Assembly (NCBI GenBank): GCA_022835595.1
Contig: BQUP01000006.1
Span: 1,384,293-1,448,292, forward strand
Length of the DNA: 64,000 bases
Direction of reading: 5' to 3'
Origin: Cystobasidium ongulense
Taxonomy: Eukaryota; Basidiomycota; Cystobasidiomycetes; Cystobasidiales; Cystobasidiaceae
Part shown: piece by piece, positions 11,810 through 23,021 of the stretch
Numbering within the stretch: position 1 is the stretch's first letter
How the letters are laid out: every line of letters begins with the position of its first letter
Program-made: the position numbers and the translations under genes
The notes under the pieces: generated by a model
What the model was told of the DNA's origin: nothing
The model's database searches: none
Seen by the model: the letters and a program-made list of their open reading frames with translations, nothing else

Positions 11810-14627
11810 CTAGCCAAACATATCTTCGCTATGTATCTCACTATCGAAATAACTGTTGTTTTCTTCATCTGTCTTGGGTAAGCTTGTAATACTATCACTC
11901 ATCGTCTTTCCGGTATCATTCTCATTGTCGTCAGCATCTTGATTTTCATTCTTCAATTTTGATAAAAGTTGCTTGTTGCGAATGCGGGAATTGCGTTGTA
12001 AAGGTAGCGGAGTAGACGGAGGTGTATTAGGAACAATTAATAAATGTCCCATTCTCTCTACTTTAGTTTTTAGATATTTTTCCAATTCTTTTGAATGTGT
12101 GACTCCTGCTCCAATCATACCAACTCCTGTTCTATTCATAGAAATTAAATAATCTTCTAATGCTTCTTCTCTTTCTAATGAATCATCACTATCACTATTC
12201 TCATTATCTTCTTCTTCTTCTTCTTCGGAATAAACTTGCTCATCTTCTCGATTCATATCGCTATTGCTATGACCTTCGTCCGCTGAACCAGGTACAGAAG
12301 GCATTTCAGAAGAATCAACAGCATCATCAATTTCATTATCTTCAGTTTCAGCTTCTGAAGCTTCTATAGACCTGATTCCATCATGATCATATGGAGTAGT
12401 GGTAGTAGTAGTATGCGAAAGTGGCTTTAGCGCTTCAATCGTTTTATTCTTGATTTTAAATCCACCTGCATTGGTCGAGGAAAGTGCAGGTGAAGCCATG
12501 GGTGATGATTCGACTGCTATTGACCGTATTGAAGTAACGGAATCCGCCATGTTTAATTTAGGTCTTCTAGTTCTCTTCGCTCTTTCTTCACCACCATCTT
12601 TACCATTCTTTGAACTTTTTTTGCTGCTCTTCTTAGATTTCTTTCGTCGCACAGTAAGATGTGGCATTTGTACAGTCCAGCCTCTTGGAACCATAGGAAC
12701 TCTTTCTTCCACTTTTATACCTTCTCTTTCAATACTATCAATCTTATCAGGATTATTAGTTAAAAGTTTGATATTCCTCGTATTCTCATAAACTATTGTT
12801 TTTCCAAGTTCTCCAGTTTGAGATTGAACAACTGGTTCTTGCTGTCCACCAATACCCAAATCTCTTAACATTTCACCAGCTAAAGCATAATCTCTTTGAT
12901 CAGCTGAATGACCTAATAATAAATTTGCAGTAACAGTATCATGACCTAAATCTTGTAAGTTATAAGCTTTTATTTTTTCTAGTAATCCAATACCTCTACC
13001 TTCTTGTTTCAAATAAACAATAACACCTAACCCTGAAGATGAACTACCAATTAATCTAAAAGCTTCATCTAGTTGTTCTCCACAATCACATCTTTGTGAT
13101 CCTATTGTTTCACCTGTAAAACATTCACTATGTATACGAACAAGTACTGCATCATCTTTATTCGTTTCATCTCTTGATGCTGTCTTGTCTGACTCGTTTA
13201 TTGTTGTCGATGTCGATGACGAGGATGCTGGTGTGGGTCGAGAGACTTGCGCACTTGTAGGTGATAATCTCCCAACATAAGCGCCTCTTACTATTCTCTC
13301 AACATCCGACTCTCCCTTCCTCCAAACAGAATCGAGAGATTTACTTCTCAATGTCCCATAAGCCTGTTGCCTAATGACATTGCCACTCTCATCTATGTTA
13401 GCCCCTGAGCGAGAAGAAGTATCCTCCAATTGATCTCTATCGAAAACAAAAGCGAGATGTTCTTTATCGTCCCAATTGTTCTTGTATATATGTAGGAATA
13501 CCTCCCCATGAGGAGTAGGGACTCTTGTGCGTGCATAACAGACTACTTGAAGTGGAGGCCTTGATGCAGGAGGGATGGTGTTGACAGAAGGTAATGGAAG
13601 CTGTGAAATAGATGAAGGGAAAGGATTGAAAAAGGAGGGTTGGGAGATTTTGAGCAGTTGAGGGAGGTGTATCGGATCGGGGTGGAATATTGAATCTTGA
13701 GAGTCTGGGGTAGACAGTGAATGGTGTAACTTCTCAGATGGTTCGACGTCTTTGAGGTTCGAATGGATGGCTCCGTTCGAGTCATTATGTATATCTCCAT
13801 TGGCATGTGTAGTTGTGTCAACCTGCTCTTCCTGCCGTCTGCCCAACTCATGCTGTTCTATCCGCTCCCTCGTCAAGCGTACGTTCCGTGGTGCTTGTCT
13901 GGAGCGATACATGGTATGTGCGTGAGTGGATTCATCATCCGCTTCATTGCTATTTGCGTCTTCTGTTGATGAGGTGAAGGGCTTGGTCGGCAAAGTAGAT
14001 GTCGATGCGGTGGGATACTCGCCTTGTTCTAGGGCTCCTTGTAGGTGGGACGAGGCTGCATGGACATCATCTTCTGGCCCTAGATCACAGCTGGCATATG
14101 CTCCCGGACGAGTCGAGCGAGTTGTACTGTTGTTATTTCTTGGATTGACGTCGCCTTGGACTAGAGCGTGCCACGAGAAGGCACTGGATGGATCTTCCGG
14201 GTGCGGATAGAATTCATGCAGGAAGTGGTTGCGAGTGATGCTGAGAAGAGACGGGGCAGCATGAGTTAGTATGTATTGTACTCTGTGATAATGAGAGAGT
14301 AGGGTAGACCCACTGCGGGCCCGACGAGGCAGCCGTCTCCAAGATGAGCGGATCAAGCTGTGGTCGCCGGAGTGATTGGGATTGCTGTGATCTGAGAGCC
14401 TTTTTGGCTGAAGTCTTGCCTGCGCTCCCGTTGGTCAGTGCTTTGAGGAGGTCAAAGTCGGAGGGAGAGTAGGTGTAGCTCGAGGCTGCATGGTGTCCTG
14501 CTGCTGCTGCCGAGTGCGAGTGCGAGTGCGAGTGCGAGTGCGAGTGCGAATGCTGTTCATGGCCGACAGGGTGGGAAGTCGCAGACGGCGCGTGGTGGTG
14601 ATGGTGATGGTGGACCATGGCTGCCAT
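11810..14627 (-). CDS. RIB1: GTP cyclohydrolase II, riboflavin biosynthesis
   Basis: Two exons, 14627-14314 and 14240-11810; 914 residues. It opens the imidazole ring of GTP, the first step of riboflavin synthesis. The catalytic core has the zinc site CFTGETIGSQRCDC (C-x10-C-x-C), the YLKQEGRGIGL motif, DLGHDTVTANLLLG and LLTNNPDKI. An insert of about 25 residues lies between RDLG and the LLTNNP strand. The core is about 200 residues, so this protein is far longer than bacterial RibA. Extra parts are a His-rich N-terminus (seven His, then a His-Ser repeat) and a long acidic, disordered C-terminus. I chose the MAAMVHHH start; an in-frame ATG at 14723 would add 32 residues. The 73-nt intron uses a GTGGGT donor and keeps the frame. 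Confidence 0.92.
14512..14553. repeat. RIB1: Hexanucleotide repeat coding for (His-Ser)7 in RIB1
   Basis: Seven copies of GAGTGC (the last is GAATGC) on the plus strand. On the coding strand they give alternating His and Ser. Being in units of six, length changes keep the frame. Confidence 0.9.
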
Positions 14628-15219
14628 GTCACTCGGCTCGGCTGCACACTCGTACCTTGTATGCAAGTGAAAGAGAGAAAAGAGCTGGATCGAGTGGTTG
14701 ATGATGATGCCCGGCAATTGCATCCAGAGAGAGAAACAGAGTCAGCGAACCCGAGCGAGTGCGGCGGAGTGCGGACCCGGCGGAGTGAGTGTGGCGGAAT
14801 CAAGTATATGCGATGGTGGACGAGCATGGCGAGTGACGTTGCAGCGTGGTAGGATAGCAGTGACCATCGAGCGCGGCAGAGCAGGACAGCCTGCATGCAT
14901 TGCTGCATTGCTGCTGCTTGGGGTGCGGGTGTGCTGTGGTGGATGCTGGGCGATTGCACGCATGAGAGCATCGATGTCGAGGACTGCAGCTGGAAGAGTG
15001 AAAGAGCGAGCGAGCGAGCGAGTGGGTGGGTGAGTGATGGTGGTTAAAGCGTCGTGCTGCTTGTTGTTAGTCTCTTCAAGTCCATTCTTGTCATCACCAT
15101 CACCTTGCATGCCTCACCTTGCCTCTGTTCTCGCTCGCCCGCCCTCAGCGTGCCCATCATCACCACTGACCACCTCAAGATACGACACGACCCGACACGA
15201 CACGACACACCACGCCGCC
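14628..15219. promoter_or_regulatory. Divergent promoter region, RIB1 / EAF3
   Basis: A 592-base region between two divergent starts. It contains a GCGA repeat at 15004-15022 and CT-rich leader sequence before EAF3, with GACACGACAC-type short repeats near 15183-15210. Long frames over this region are low-complexity and not supported as genes. Confidence 0.55.
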
Positions 15220-17039
15220 ATGCAGCAGCAGAGCTTCACTGACAGCGAAAAGGCACTGTGCTACCATGGCCCTCTCATCTACGAGGCTGTTAGTTATCTC
15301 TGCCCCGTCGATTGACTGATTGCGTGCCATGCAAGAGCGCGCGCGCTGAACTAGACTGCACTATACTATACTACACCATGCTGACATTACGCGTATCTCC
15401 TCCCTCTCTCCATCTCCATCTCTATACGACCCTCCCCTCCCTGCGCCTGTCATCAGAAAGTGAGTAGAGTGACAGCACGCCCAACCTCGTTTATACAAGT
15501 TTTGACATCCCATCCCTACCTTCTACCCAGATAATCAAAGCAGAGACATGGACAGACCCAAAGAAGCACCAAGGCCAGACTGGACCGCATTACTTTGTGC
15601 ACTACAAGGGGTGGAAGCAGACGTGAGTTGCCTCCCCCCCTCTGCATTCCTGCTGGCAAGCTCCGTAGCAACAACAAAGCATTGCTGACGGTATCACCCT
15701 CTTTTACCAATCTCATCTCCATCCTGTATACTACCCTTATACTACACCCTCGTCTCGTGGCCTGCTCATCGCTCCGCCTTCTCCCTCCAAACAGATGGGA
15801 CGAGTGGGTTCCTGAGACCCGTCTCTTAAAATGGGAGGATTCCAACATCAGACTACAAAAATCCTTGATAGAAGCACAAAGGGCAAAGGATAAAGCAGAG
15901 AAGGAAGCTGCAAAACTAGCAGCTGCAGCATCGACTATCAATTCATCGTCACTTGATTCTTCTGGATTACCAAGGTCTTTATCATCGTCCTTAAATAAAG
16001 GTACTACAGTCAATAATTCTAATAATCTCATCAAAGATAATAACAGAGGTACAAAAAGAGGAAGAGATAGTTTAATGGCAGATGAAGATGAATATAAAAC
16101 TAAACCTGAGATCAAAATTGTTATTCCGGATTTATTAAAAGTTAAATTGGTTGATGATTGGGAGGCTATTACTAAGAATGCTCAGGTAGGTCCTTTCTCT
16201 CGGTCTCTATCTATCTATCACCTCCTCCCTTGGCACAAAATCACTCTCCAAGTCAGGTGTGGAAGCGACGATGTACAACAGCTTATGTGTATTCTCCTAC
16301 CCTCTCACATCACAGCTCATTCCCTTACCAAGAACACCGAACATAGAAGATATACTCTCTGATTACGAAGCAAGTCTAACAACATCATCAAGTAGCAAAG
16401 ATACAACAACATCAAGACAACATATTTCTCGAAGTCTATCATTAACAAAAGAAATAATATCAGGAATAAAAATTTATTTTGAAAAAACAATTGGAAATAA
16501 TTTATTATATAGATTTGAAAGAGGTCAATATGGTGAAATTAAAAGAAAATACCAAGATCCAAATCTACCTGAAGATGAACGTAGAGAGATGATTCAAGTT
16601 TATGGTGTTGAACATTTATTGAGATTATTTGGTGAGTCTTGCCTCGTCTTCTCTTCCATATTTCCGCCAGAACCTGACGAGCTAACAACCGTTTGGGTTT
16701 GCTTCTATCGTACCTAATTCAACTCCCAGTCAACCTCCCTGAGCTCATTGTACACACCTCTATGGACTCGGACACGATTGCAGTGCTACGCGACTCGCTT
16801 CAAGATATCATGAGGTGCGTTCGTTATGATCTGTATGCTCCCAATTAGCCATGTTATATGTGCCAAGGGAAGTCAATACTTAGATCATTCAGTCATACTG
16901 ACTTTGAATATGATCTCTCTCTCACGAAAAACCTTCTCCCATCTACATTACCAGATTTATCGTACAAGAGCAAGACCGACACTTTAACGTCAAATATCAG
17001 GAAACCAGCTCTGCGTATCAGAGTCTGAGTAGAGTATAG
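15220..17039 (+). CDS. EAF3: MRG15/EAF3 chromodomain protein (NuA4 and Rpd3S subunit)
   Basis: Six exons: 15220-15288, 15531-15622, 15795-16185, 16316-16631, 16730-16814, 16955-17039; 345 residues. The start has good context (GCCGCCATGC). The N-terminus is a chromo-barrel: FTDSEKALCYHGPLIYEA, HYFVHYKGWKQTWDEWVPE. A Lys/Ala-rich and Ser-rich linker follows with a KRGR-type basic patch. The MRG domain has IVIPDLLKVKLVDDWEAI, then LPRTPNIEDIL, YGVEHLLRLFVNLPELI and ends VKYQETSSAYQSLSRV. In yeast it reads H3K36 methylation and recruits NuA4 acetyltransferase and Rpd3S deacetylase. A second NuA4 subunit, YAF9, lies 40 kb away in this window. Confidence 0.93.
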
Positions 17040-17135
17040 ATGGGTTTCTATCATTTAGGTAGATTTCCTGTACCCTTGATTCCCTTGTTCTGTACACATT
17101 GTCTCTTTCGTTTCCTGGTCTCTATCTCCATCTCT

Positions 17136-17522
17136 ATGGCACGCTACAACCTGAGGGATGAAGCCTATTTTGTTGTCAGTGATGAGGTCGGGATTCCAGA
17201 CACTAACAGGGATAGAAGCGGGTCGGATCGCAGCTTGTGGTGGGGAGAGTTAGGCTTACTTTTATTGATAGGGATTGCTTTGCTTCATTCCGTATTATCT
17301 TATAGCACAGAAGTTCTTTCTACCTTGGCACTCTTTTTTTTCACGTGCACATCTGTCGTATCAATAGCTTTGTTCACCTTTTGGAAGGCTGCGAAGCTCT
17401 GTTACCTGCGATGTCCGTACCTGCTTGCCATCTTCAGGCAGGAAGTCCTTGATAATAATGATATATGCTCCATTTACTACAGCAATCAGATCTGTATCTT
17501 TCTTTTCGGTAAGTCAATCTGA
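17136..17522 (+). CDS. Possible small two-TM membrane protein, unrecognised
   Basis: An open frame lies between EAF3 and the CDF gene on the same strand. It could start at 17136 (MARYNLRDEAYF) or, in frame, at 17040 directly after the EAF3 stop. It encodes a polar N-terminus, then two hydrophobic stretches (LLLLIGIALLHSVLSY; LSTLALFFFTCTSVVSIAL). A consensus donor GTAAGT sits at about 17513, so the frame may be spliced and the stated end may be wrong. Two TM segments near the N-terminus recall small ER proteins such as PIG-H/Gpi15, but I cannot align the rest and do not assign it. It could also be EAF3 3' sequence. Confidence 0.35.
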   Translation: MARYNLRDEAYFVVSDEVGIPDTNRDRSGSDRSLWWGELGLLLLIGIALLHSVLSYSTEVLSTLALFFFTCTSVVSIALFTFWKAAKLCYLRCPYLLAIFRQEVLDNNDICSIYYSNQICIFLFGKSI

Positions 17523-17651
17523 TTGTGCAATGCAATCGAGATTGAGCACAGCACGACAGGAAGTCATGTCGTCGAGGTTTGACTGCTACTCTCTCTGCTT
17601 GATTCCACTCCACCCCAGCCTGCACCAACAAGCGAGTGTGCGGTGTCCGCC

Positions 17652-19619
17652 ATGTCGCCCACCCAGACACTCTCGCCCACACAGTCGACAGACGGCATCG
17701 AGCTGACTTCTATCGTGCCCGTAGAGGGAAGCAGCAACATGCAGGACATGAACCGTATAAACAAAGATAACCACGTCCATACGCATGCAAACCATACAAA
17801 TGTCGAGAGCGCAACGGCCACTGGCACAAGCTTGGGAGACTTTCCTGATCCTCTGGGGTTAAGAGCTAGGATATTCACTCCTTCTGCTGATGATGATAAA
17901 GGTTCATAGTGAGCGCGCAACCCCGTTCAAACACATGACAACCCTGTCATTACCACGGAGGATACAATTAAAGGCTCGCATACTGATTCCACAATGCTCG
18001 CATAACGCGTCATGTTTCAAATAGCTTCATGCTTGGGTCGCAAGATAGGAAAAAGAAGTTAAACTCGAGAGAAGTACGCAAGTTTTACGAAGAACAAAAT
18101 AAACAAATAGCAGCATATTTAAAGGTGAATTCCAATAAAAACAACGTCTATCAGCTCGCTCTTTCGTTTGTACTTGCGAGCTAAAACTGGGGGAAGTTTA
18201 ATACTGATGATAGACTTCCGTTATGATATACCTAGCCAACAGAAAAACATGCATTCGATGCAGATGATGATGCAGAAAAAGCAAAGTTTAGAGTCAAAGT
18301 AGCAATTTATGCTTCTTTGGCTGCTAATTTGTGTTTAGCTGGATTACAGCTCTACGCTGCTACTTCATCACTTTCACTCTCTTTCTTTGCTACGGCTGCC
18401 GATAGCGGTGAGGGAATTTCCATTTCACTTGTCCTCGTCTTTTACTCCATTGCTGATGTCTTTCCAATATCGTATTTGTTTCTACCCAGTCTTCGATCCT
18501 TGTACGTCTCCTTCCGTTTGCTCTCGTCCTGACCCATGCGTAGCTCCAATACTGACGGCTTCATACCTTTTTCACAGTTGCCAGTTTCATGCTTGCATAT
18601 GTACATCGGAAATCACAAAAGCTTGACACATCCAAATGGCCGGTTGTCAGTCTACACTGCGCTTCTATCCCGTTTCACCTCCCTGCATCAGCTGAAGTGC
18701 ATTCTCATGTGGAATAACAGGGCGGCGCACGTTTAGGATCCATCGCGAACATCTGCTATTCCTTCCTCATGATAACAGTCAACGTCATCCTTATCGTAGA
18801 ATCAATCCGTTCATTAGTAGAAGGATCAACAAATGAGACGAATGCATTACATATACCTTCTCTAGTAGCAGTTGGAGTAGCATTAGCAACTAAATTTTCG
18901 TTATTTTGTTTTTGTTGGACTATAAAATCTTCTTCTTCTCAAGTTCAAATACTTTGGGAAGATCATAGGAATGATTTACCGGTTAATACTTTTGGTATTC
19001 TTACTAATGCTGGTGGTGCTAAACTCAGATGGTGGATCGGTGAGTCCTTCTCTTATCTCTCTCCCCACCACAAATTGGAACACACTTGACTGATTGTTCT
19101 GTGGTATGGTATAGATCCTATGGGCGCTATGATCATCGCCGTCGGAGTCATTACATCCTGGACTATTACTGGCTGGCAAGAATTCAGCACTCTAATCGGC
19201 AAGAATGCAGATCTTGATTTTCAACGTTTCATCGTATATAAGGCTATGACATTCAGCGATGATTTCATTGCTATCGAGTAAGTTGTGCAAACAAGATACT
19301 CTACTTTGGAGAAAGTCCTGATGTTTCCTCCTTGAAAGCAATATCAAAGCGTATACGATGGGACCAGAGCTGTATGTAGAGGTGGACGTAGTTATGAAGC
19401 CAGACACACCACTATGGCAATCACATGATGCAAGTCTCTTCATCTATCCGTCTGAAAGAACCCACTTATTCCCTTATTTCCAACGCTAACACTCATTGTC
19501 GTTTGCAGCTATCGCAAAAGTTCCAGGACGATCTTGAAACACTCCCGGGTGTCGGAAGAGCATTCGTGCATGTAGATCACGAAGTCTCTCACTCTGCCGA
19601 ACATAGTAAACGAAAGTAA
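17652..19619 (+). CDS. Cation diffusion facilitator (CDF) transporter, manganese-type motif
   Basis: Nine exons: 17652-17908, 18025-18124, 18236-18407, 18490-18501, 18578-18642, 18721-19039, 19115-19277, 19339-19429, 19509-19619; 429 residues. The cytosolic N-terminus has His residues (HVHTHANHTN). TM2 carries ADSVFDP (D-x3-D), and the TM5 region has LWEDHRNDLPVNTFGIL (D-H-x-x-D). That metal site is typical of the Mn-type CDF clade, unlike the His-containing site of Zn transporters. The C-terminal dimerisation domain has NIKAYTMGPELYVEVDVVM and ends VHVDHEVSHSAEHSKRK. The DSVFDP motif is split across a 12-nt exon (18490-18501). Intron 8 (19430-19508) begins GCAAGT, a GC-AG intron; no GT donor keeps the frame. 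Substrate and location are inferred from family only. Confidence 0.88.
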
Positions 19620-19891
19620 AGCCGCTAGCTACGTCCATTATTAGGATACTCGAAAGGCAATTTTAGAGTTTCTTAAACCTTGAGCCAACTATGATTTTCA
19701 TAAACGAGATACAGCTTTTCTTTCTGTAATATCACAACATGCACTACTTCTGAGCAATACGAATTTAGATGCCGCATTGTTTAAATTTTGCAATGATGCC
19801 ATCTCTGAGATTTGCCTTGTTATCGCAGTTGCTTTGGGCGAGTCTCGTTACTGCTGCTCTACATAGGGAGGGCGCCATGTACTTTATAGGC

Positions 19892-20772
19892 CTACTTTTC
19901 AGAGATCGCCTTCTGTGTTCCTTTACTTTCTTCCACTGTACCGAGATTCAGGTCGACATTTTCGTTTCTTAACCACAGTGCACCAATATCCTCCAGATGG
20001 GCATCGAAATCATCTACTTTCATATGTTGACCCGCTTTTAAGAGTGCTGGCAATGCCGCTGGAGTAGCTTTTAGGTCGGCGTATGATATAGATGATAGGG
20101 AGCTTGAGGAAGAGAGCTGTATAAAAGCATAGCGAACAGTATCAGATCGTTTCGCAGGTTTGTTGGGCACGTGCATCATCGCGAATTCTCTGGAACTCAC
20201 CGGCCTGTAAGCTTGCGTGGGCGATGTGAGATTATGATTGTCGAGCTATTCCACGGATTCAACGCTTTAGCATGCTTCATTGTGAGGTTTATGATGGACG
20301 CTACGTACAGCAAAGAAAGACACTTCAGGTCCGACTTGGGCTACAAGCCTTTTTATCAATATCGGAGTGTTGGCCTTGGCAGGATCCGAGACTGATTCGC
20401 CTAATCCTTCATTCGCAAAGTAGAAGCCCAAGACACTCCATTGATTCAAAGCAGCATGTTCCTCGACCTTTTTGAAAGTAAAGGCGATACGATCATCTAT
20501 CATCAGCATCAACTGCAGTTTACTGCTGCTGAGGCGCGCCTTACGAAAGTCATGGCCATCTCTATAGCTGCTGATAGGCAGGTCCAGTGGTGTAACAGAG
20601 GCACTGCATGCTCGTATCGGATCTCTCGCTCTTGCTGGCTGTCATCTAATGATGCTGGAGAGGCTACTGCAGGACCCAGAAGGCAGCCGATGACGGTCTC
20701 GTGCGGATACCGCGCTGCGTGCAGCAGTGGGATCAGTGCAGCCTGTGCTGAAAAGGTGTGCCGCGTCGACAT
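19892..20772 (-). CDS. EMC8: ER membrane protein complex subunit 8/9 (UPF0172)
   Basis: Four exons: 20772-20545, 20467-20309, 20245-20201, 20116-19892; 218 residues. It starts MSTRHTFSAQAALIPLLHAARYPHETVIGCLLG and continues VPLLHHWTCLSAAIEMAMTF, the MPN-like fold signature of EMC8/EMC9. The first intron (77 nt) gives FVEEHAALNQWSVLGFYFANEG, which aligns in length with human EMC8. A short exon supplies ALDNHNL, matching the MVDN strand. The C-terminus has HMKVDDFDAHLEDIGALWLRNENVDLNL. The EMC inserts and chaperones membrane proteins at the ER; this subunit is cytosolic. The metal-binding JAMM residues are absent, as is normal for this family. It converges on the CDF gene. Confidence 0.9.
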
Positions 20773-21620
20773 GGATGCTGCTGATGCGTGATTGAGGCAG
20801 AGTCAAAGCCAGGCCGACCGAGATGCTACTTTCGCACCTGCGTGATCGTGCGCTTGTGTCTTCTGCTTCAACTGAAGAGTGCAACAACTACAAGACAATT
20901 GCCAACTATACTGCCTTAGAGACTCCGAGGCGCTTTCTCGCGACGTAGTAGCCCATATTCATGCCGCAAGAGGTCAGGGAGCAAACGTTTCTCTTACGGC
21001 CACCGGCTTAAATTATCGTTATCTGTATCGCAACAGGATACTTCCATCCATGTATTGCTTTCTACTACTGACGCCATTACAGCCATCGAGATGGGCTGGG
21101 CTGAAAGGTTTACATGGGCCGATAGGCTCTGCCTGAATGTCAGGTTGAAGGGCAGAGTCATACCACCTGGCAATATTCTCGTATACTCACTTCGGGACGA
21201 GTACAAGCTTGGTGCGATAACGTCTATTTTAAAGGCAGGTCTACCATGCGCCTTGAGTAGCTAGCTATCCCTTCCTACTTTTATCGTACGCCTTCGCACT
21301 TGGTGCTGCCTTGCCTTTGTTCCGTAGTCTCTGTAGATCGAGTCGAGTGCTCTCGTTCAGAACGATGTTGTGAGACTGATTGACGCAACCCTACTTACAG
21401 TAGGATATCTGGATGACTGACTTTGGCTTGGCTCGGCTGAGACTGATAAGCCTGGCAGCGTCTGAAATACGCTTCCATGTGATGCGTCGGACGTTGACGT
21501 GGGTTGCATGGCGCCCCAAGACTCCAGTGACAAGCTAGCATATTCGTAGACGGGGATGCGCAGTGGGATGTGACTGACCCAGATGTGGAAGCGGATCGGT
21601 CTGTTTGCACATGCATGCGA
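20773..21620. promoter_or_regulatory. EMC8 promoter / GPN2 3' flank
   Basis: An 848-base gap between two minus-strand genes. Short frames on both strands (for example 20879-21136) have no recognisable content. No RNA gene or repeat seen. Confidence 0.45.
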
Positions 21621-22828
21621 TCACCGGTGCAATTCGACCGTTTGCTTTAAGCGATCGTTCTCTCTCTTGGCTCTTTGAATAGCTCGTTGTTTCTCCATCT
21701 CCGTAGCCCTTTTCATCCATGCTTCACCCTCCTCCTTCCACTGACTTCGCTCATGCTCAGCATATTCATCCGGGTAATCGACGTATTTCTCTTGAATATC
21801 AGCAGGTGTAGGGAAAGCAGTGGCTGGCAGAGAATGTAGTAGATCGTTCGGTGTCTTCGGTGCATGGTGTTGATGTGAATGGGTTCCTTCCGATTGCGCG
21901 TCCTCGCTGGTATGGGATTGACCAACTTTGGGGACGCATCCTAGCATCTGGTCGATCTGCTTAACCAGAGCTGCCATCGACATCTTATCCTAACGTGAGA
22001 ACAGATAGTCAGCATGTTATTACTTCGCTCCAGTCTAACAGAAATGGTGCGAACCTCTACGCATAGGGTCTGGAAGCCAACCAATCCAAATTCCTCCACA
22101 ATCTCGCAGATTGCTTTGTTCAGCGTTGCGTATTTTGCGCTTCTTGGATCCTTGTCCAGTTCATACTGCAGGTATTCCAGATCTTGTACTTCTGTGTAGT
22201 AATCTAAGTTGAACGGGAGGTCACCATATCTTGTAATAAGGTCGATCTTGGACAGGACATTGACGTGAGGTAGCTCAAGCTGCAGCATTGTTCGGAGGGA
22301 CAATAAGAGGACTGCAATGTATTTTGAAGCATCTGTTACATGGAACGAGTCCACAAGATTGACGGCGGCGAGTCTATACCCAAGCTTCTCCAGTTTTCTG
22401 ATTATATTCCGAAGACTGTCGTGGTTTGTGGATAGTTCGACCTGTCCCGGCATGTCAAAGACAATGTACTCGCCGTCTTCCAACTTCTCCAGGCTTTCTT
22501 GAAGCCAGTCAAAGTTCTGTTCAAGGTATTCGAGGCAATAGATCATGCCTCCATTGGGACCCAGTCCATATTCTTGCATCACATCCTGCAGGCTTATGAG
22601 CTCGGTAATGTTGATAGCACACTCATAGGGCAACATGTCGTTCGCAGGATCCAAGTTGACGATGTGGATACTCCGCTCTAGGGCCTTGAAGAACTGCTGC
22701 AGGCCATGGCAGTAGGTGGATTTGCCTGACCCAGGAGGACCGATTACCTGGAATTGCAAGCTGACTTAGGCGGGTGGCTGCAAGCATAGACGAGGGAAAG
22801 GCGCACATACAATCTGGCCAAATGGCAT
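21621..22828 (-). CDS. GPN2: GPN-loop GTPase 2
   Basis: Three exons: 22828-22811, 22747-22055, 21989-21621; 359 residues. Exon 1 codes only MPFGQI; splicing gives MPFGQIVIGPPGSGKSTYCHG, the P-loop. The GPN loop (GLGPNGGMIYCLEYLEQN) and the FDMPGQVEL G3 motif follow, with LSKIDLI as the NKxD-type G4 element. NLDYYTEVQDLEYL is typical of GPN2. Gpn GTPases act in assembly and nuclear import of RNA polymerase II and III. The C-terminus has PTPADIQEKYVDYPDEYAEHERSQW, then a basic coiled coil. Intron 2 has a weak donor (GTTCGC) but keeps the family alignment without a gap. Shares a 193-bp divergent promoter with the roadblock gene. Confidence 0.92.
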
Positions 22829-23021
22829 ATCTGCTGCCTGTAAGCTGAAAGGCTGCTTAAACCAGAGAAATGTCGCTGCCTTGCTGGTGTGCAGGCAAGC
22901 ACGAACAAAGTCCAGAAAGCACTTTCATGGACAACCTGATCGAACTCGATACGCTCGTCCTTCGGCTTCTCGCAACTGGCATAGCTGCTCAGAGCAAGCT
23001 GGTGATTATTTCAAGTTCAAG
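22829..23021. promoter_or_regulatory. Short bidirectional promoter, GPN2 / roadblock light chain
   Basis: Only 193 bases separate two divergent start codons, so the genes probably share promoter elements. No specific site is named. Confidence 0.6.

Noticed and set aside
14435-15110. Several open frames on both strands between RIB1 and EAF3
   Set aside because: They are shadows of hexamer and GCGA repeats and of RIB1 exon 1; translations are Arg/Ser/Thr repeats.
20509-20580. A 32-nt intron in EMC8 ending at CTGCAG (near 20512)
   Set aside because: It would be shorter than any other intron here and adds residues absent from the family; the 77-nt intron (20468-20544) aligns with human EMC8 without a gap.
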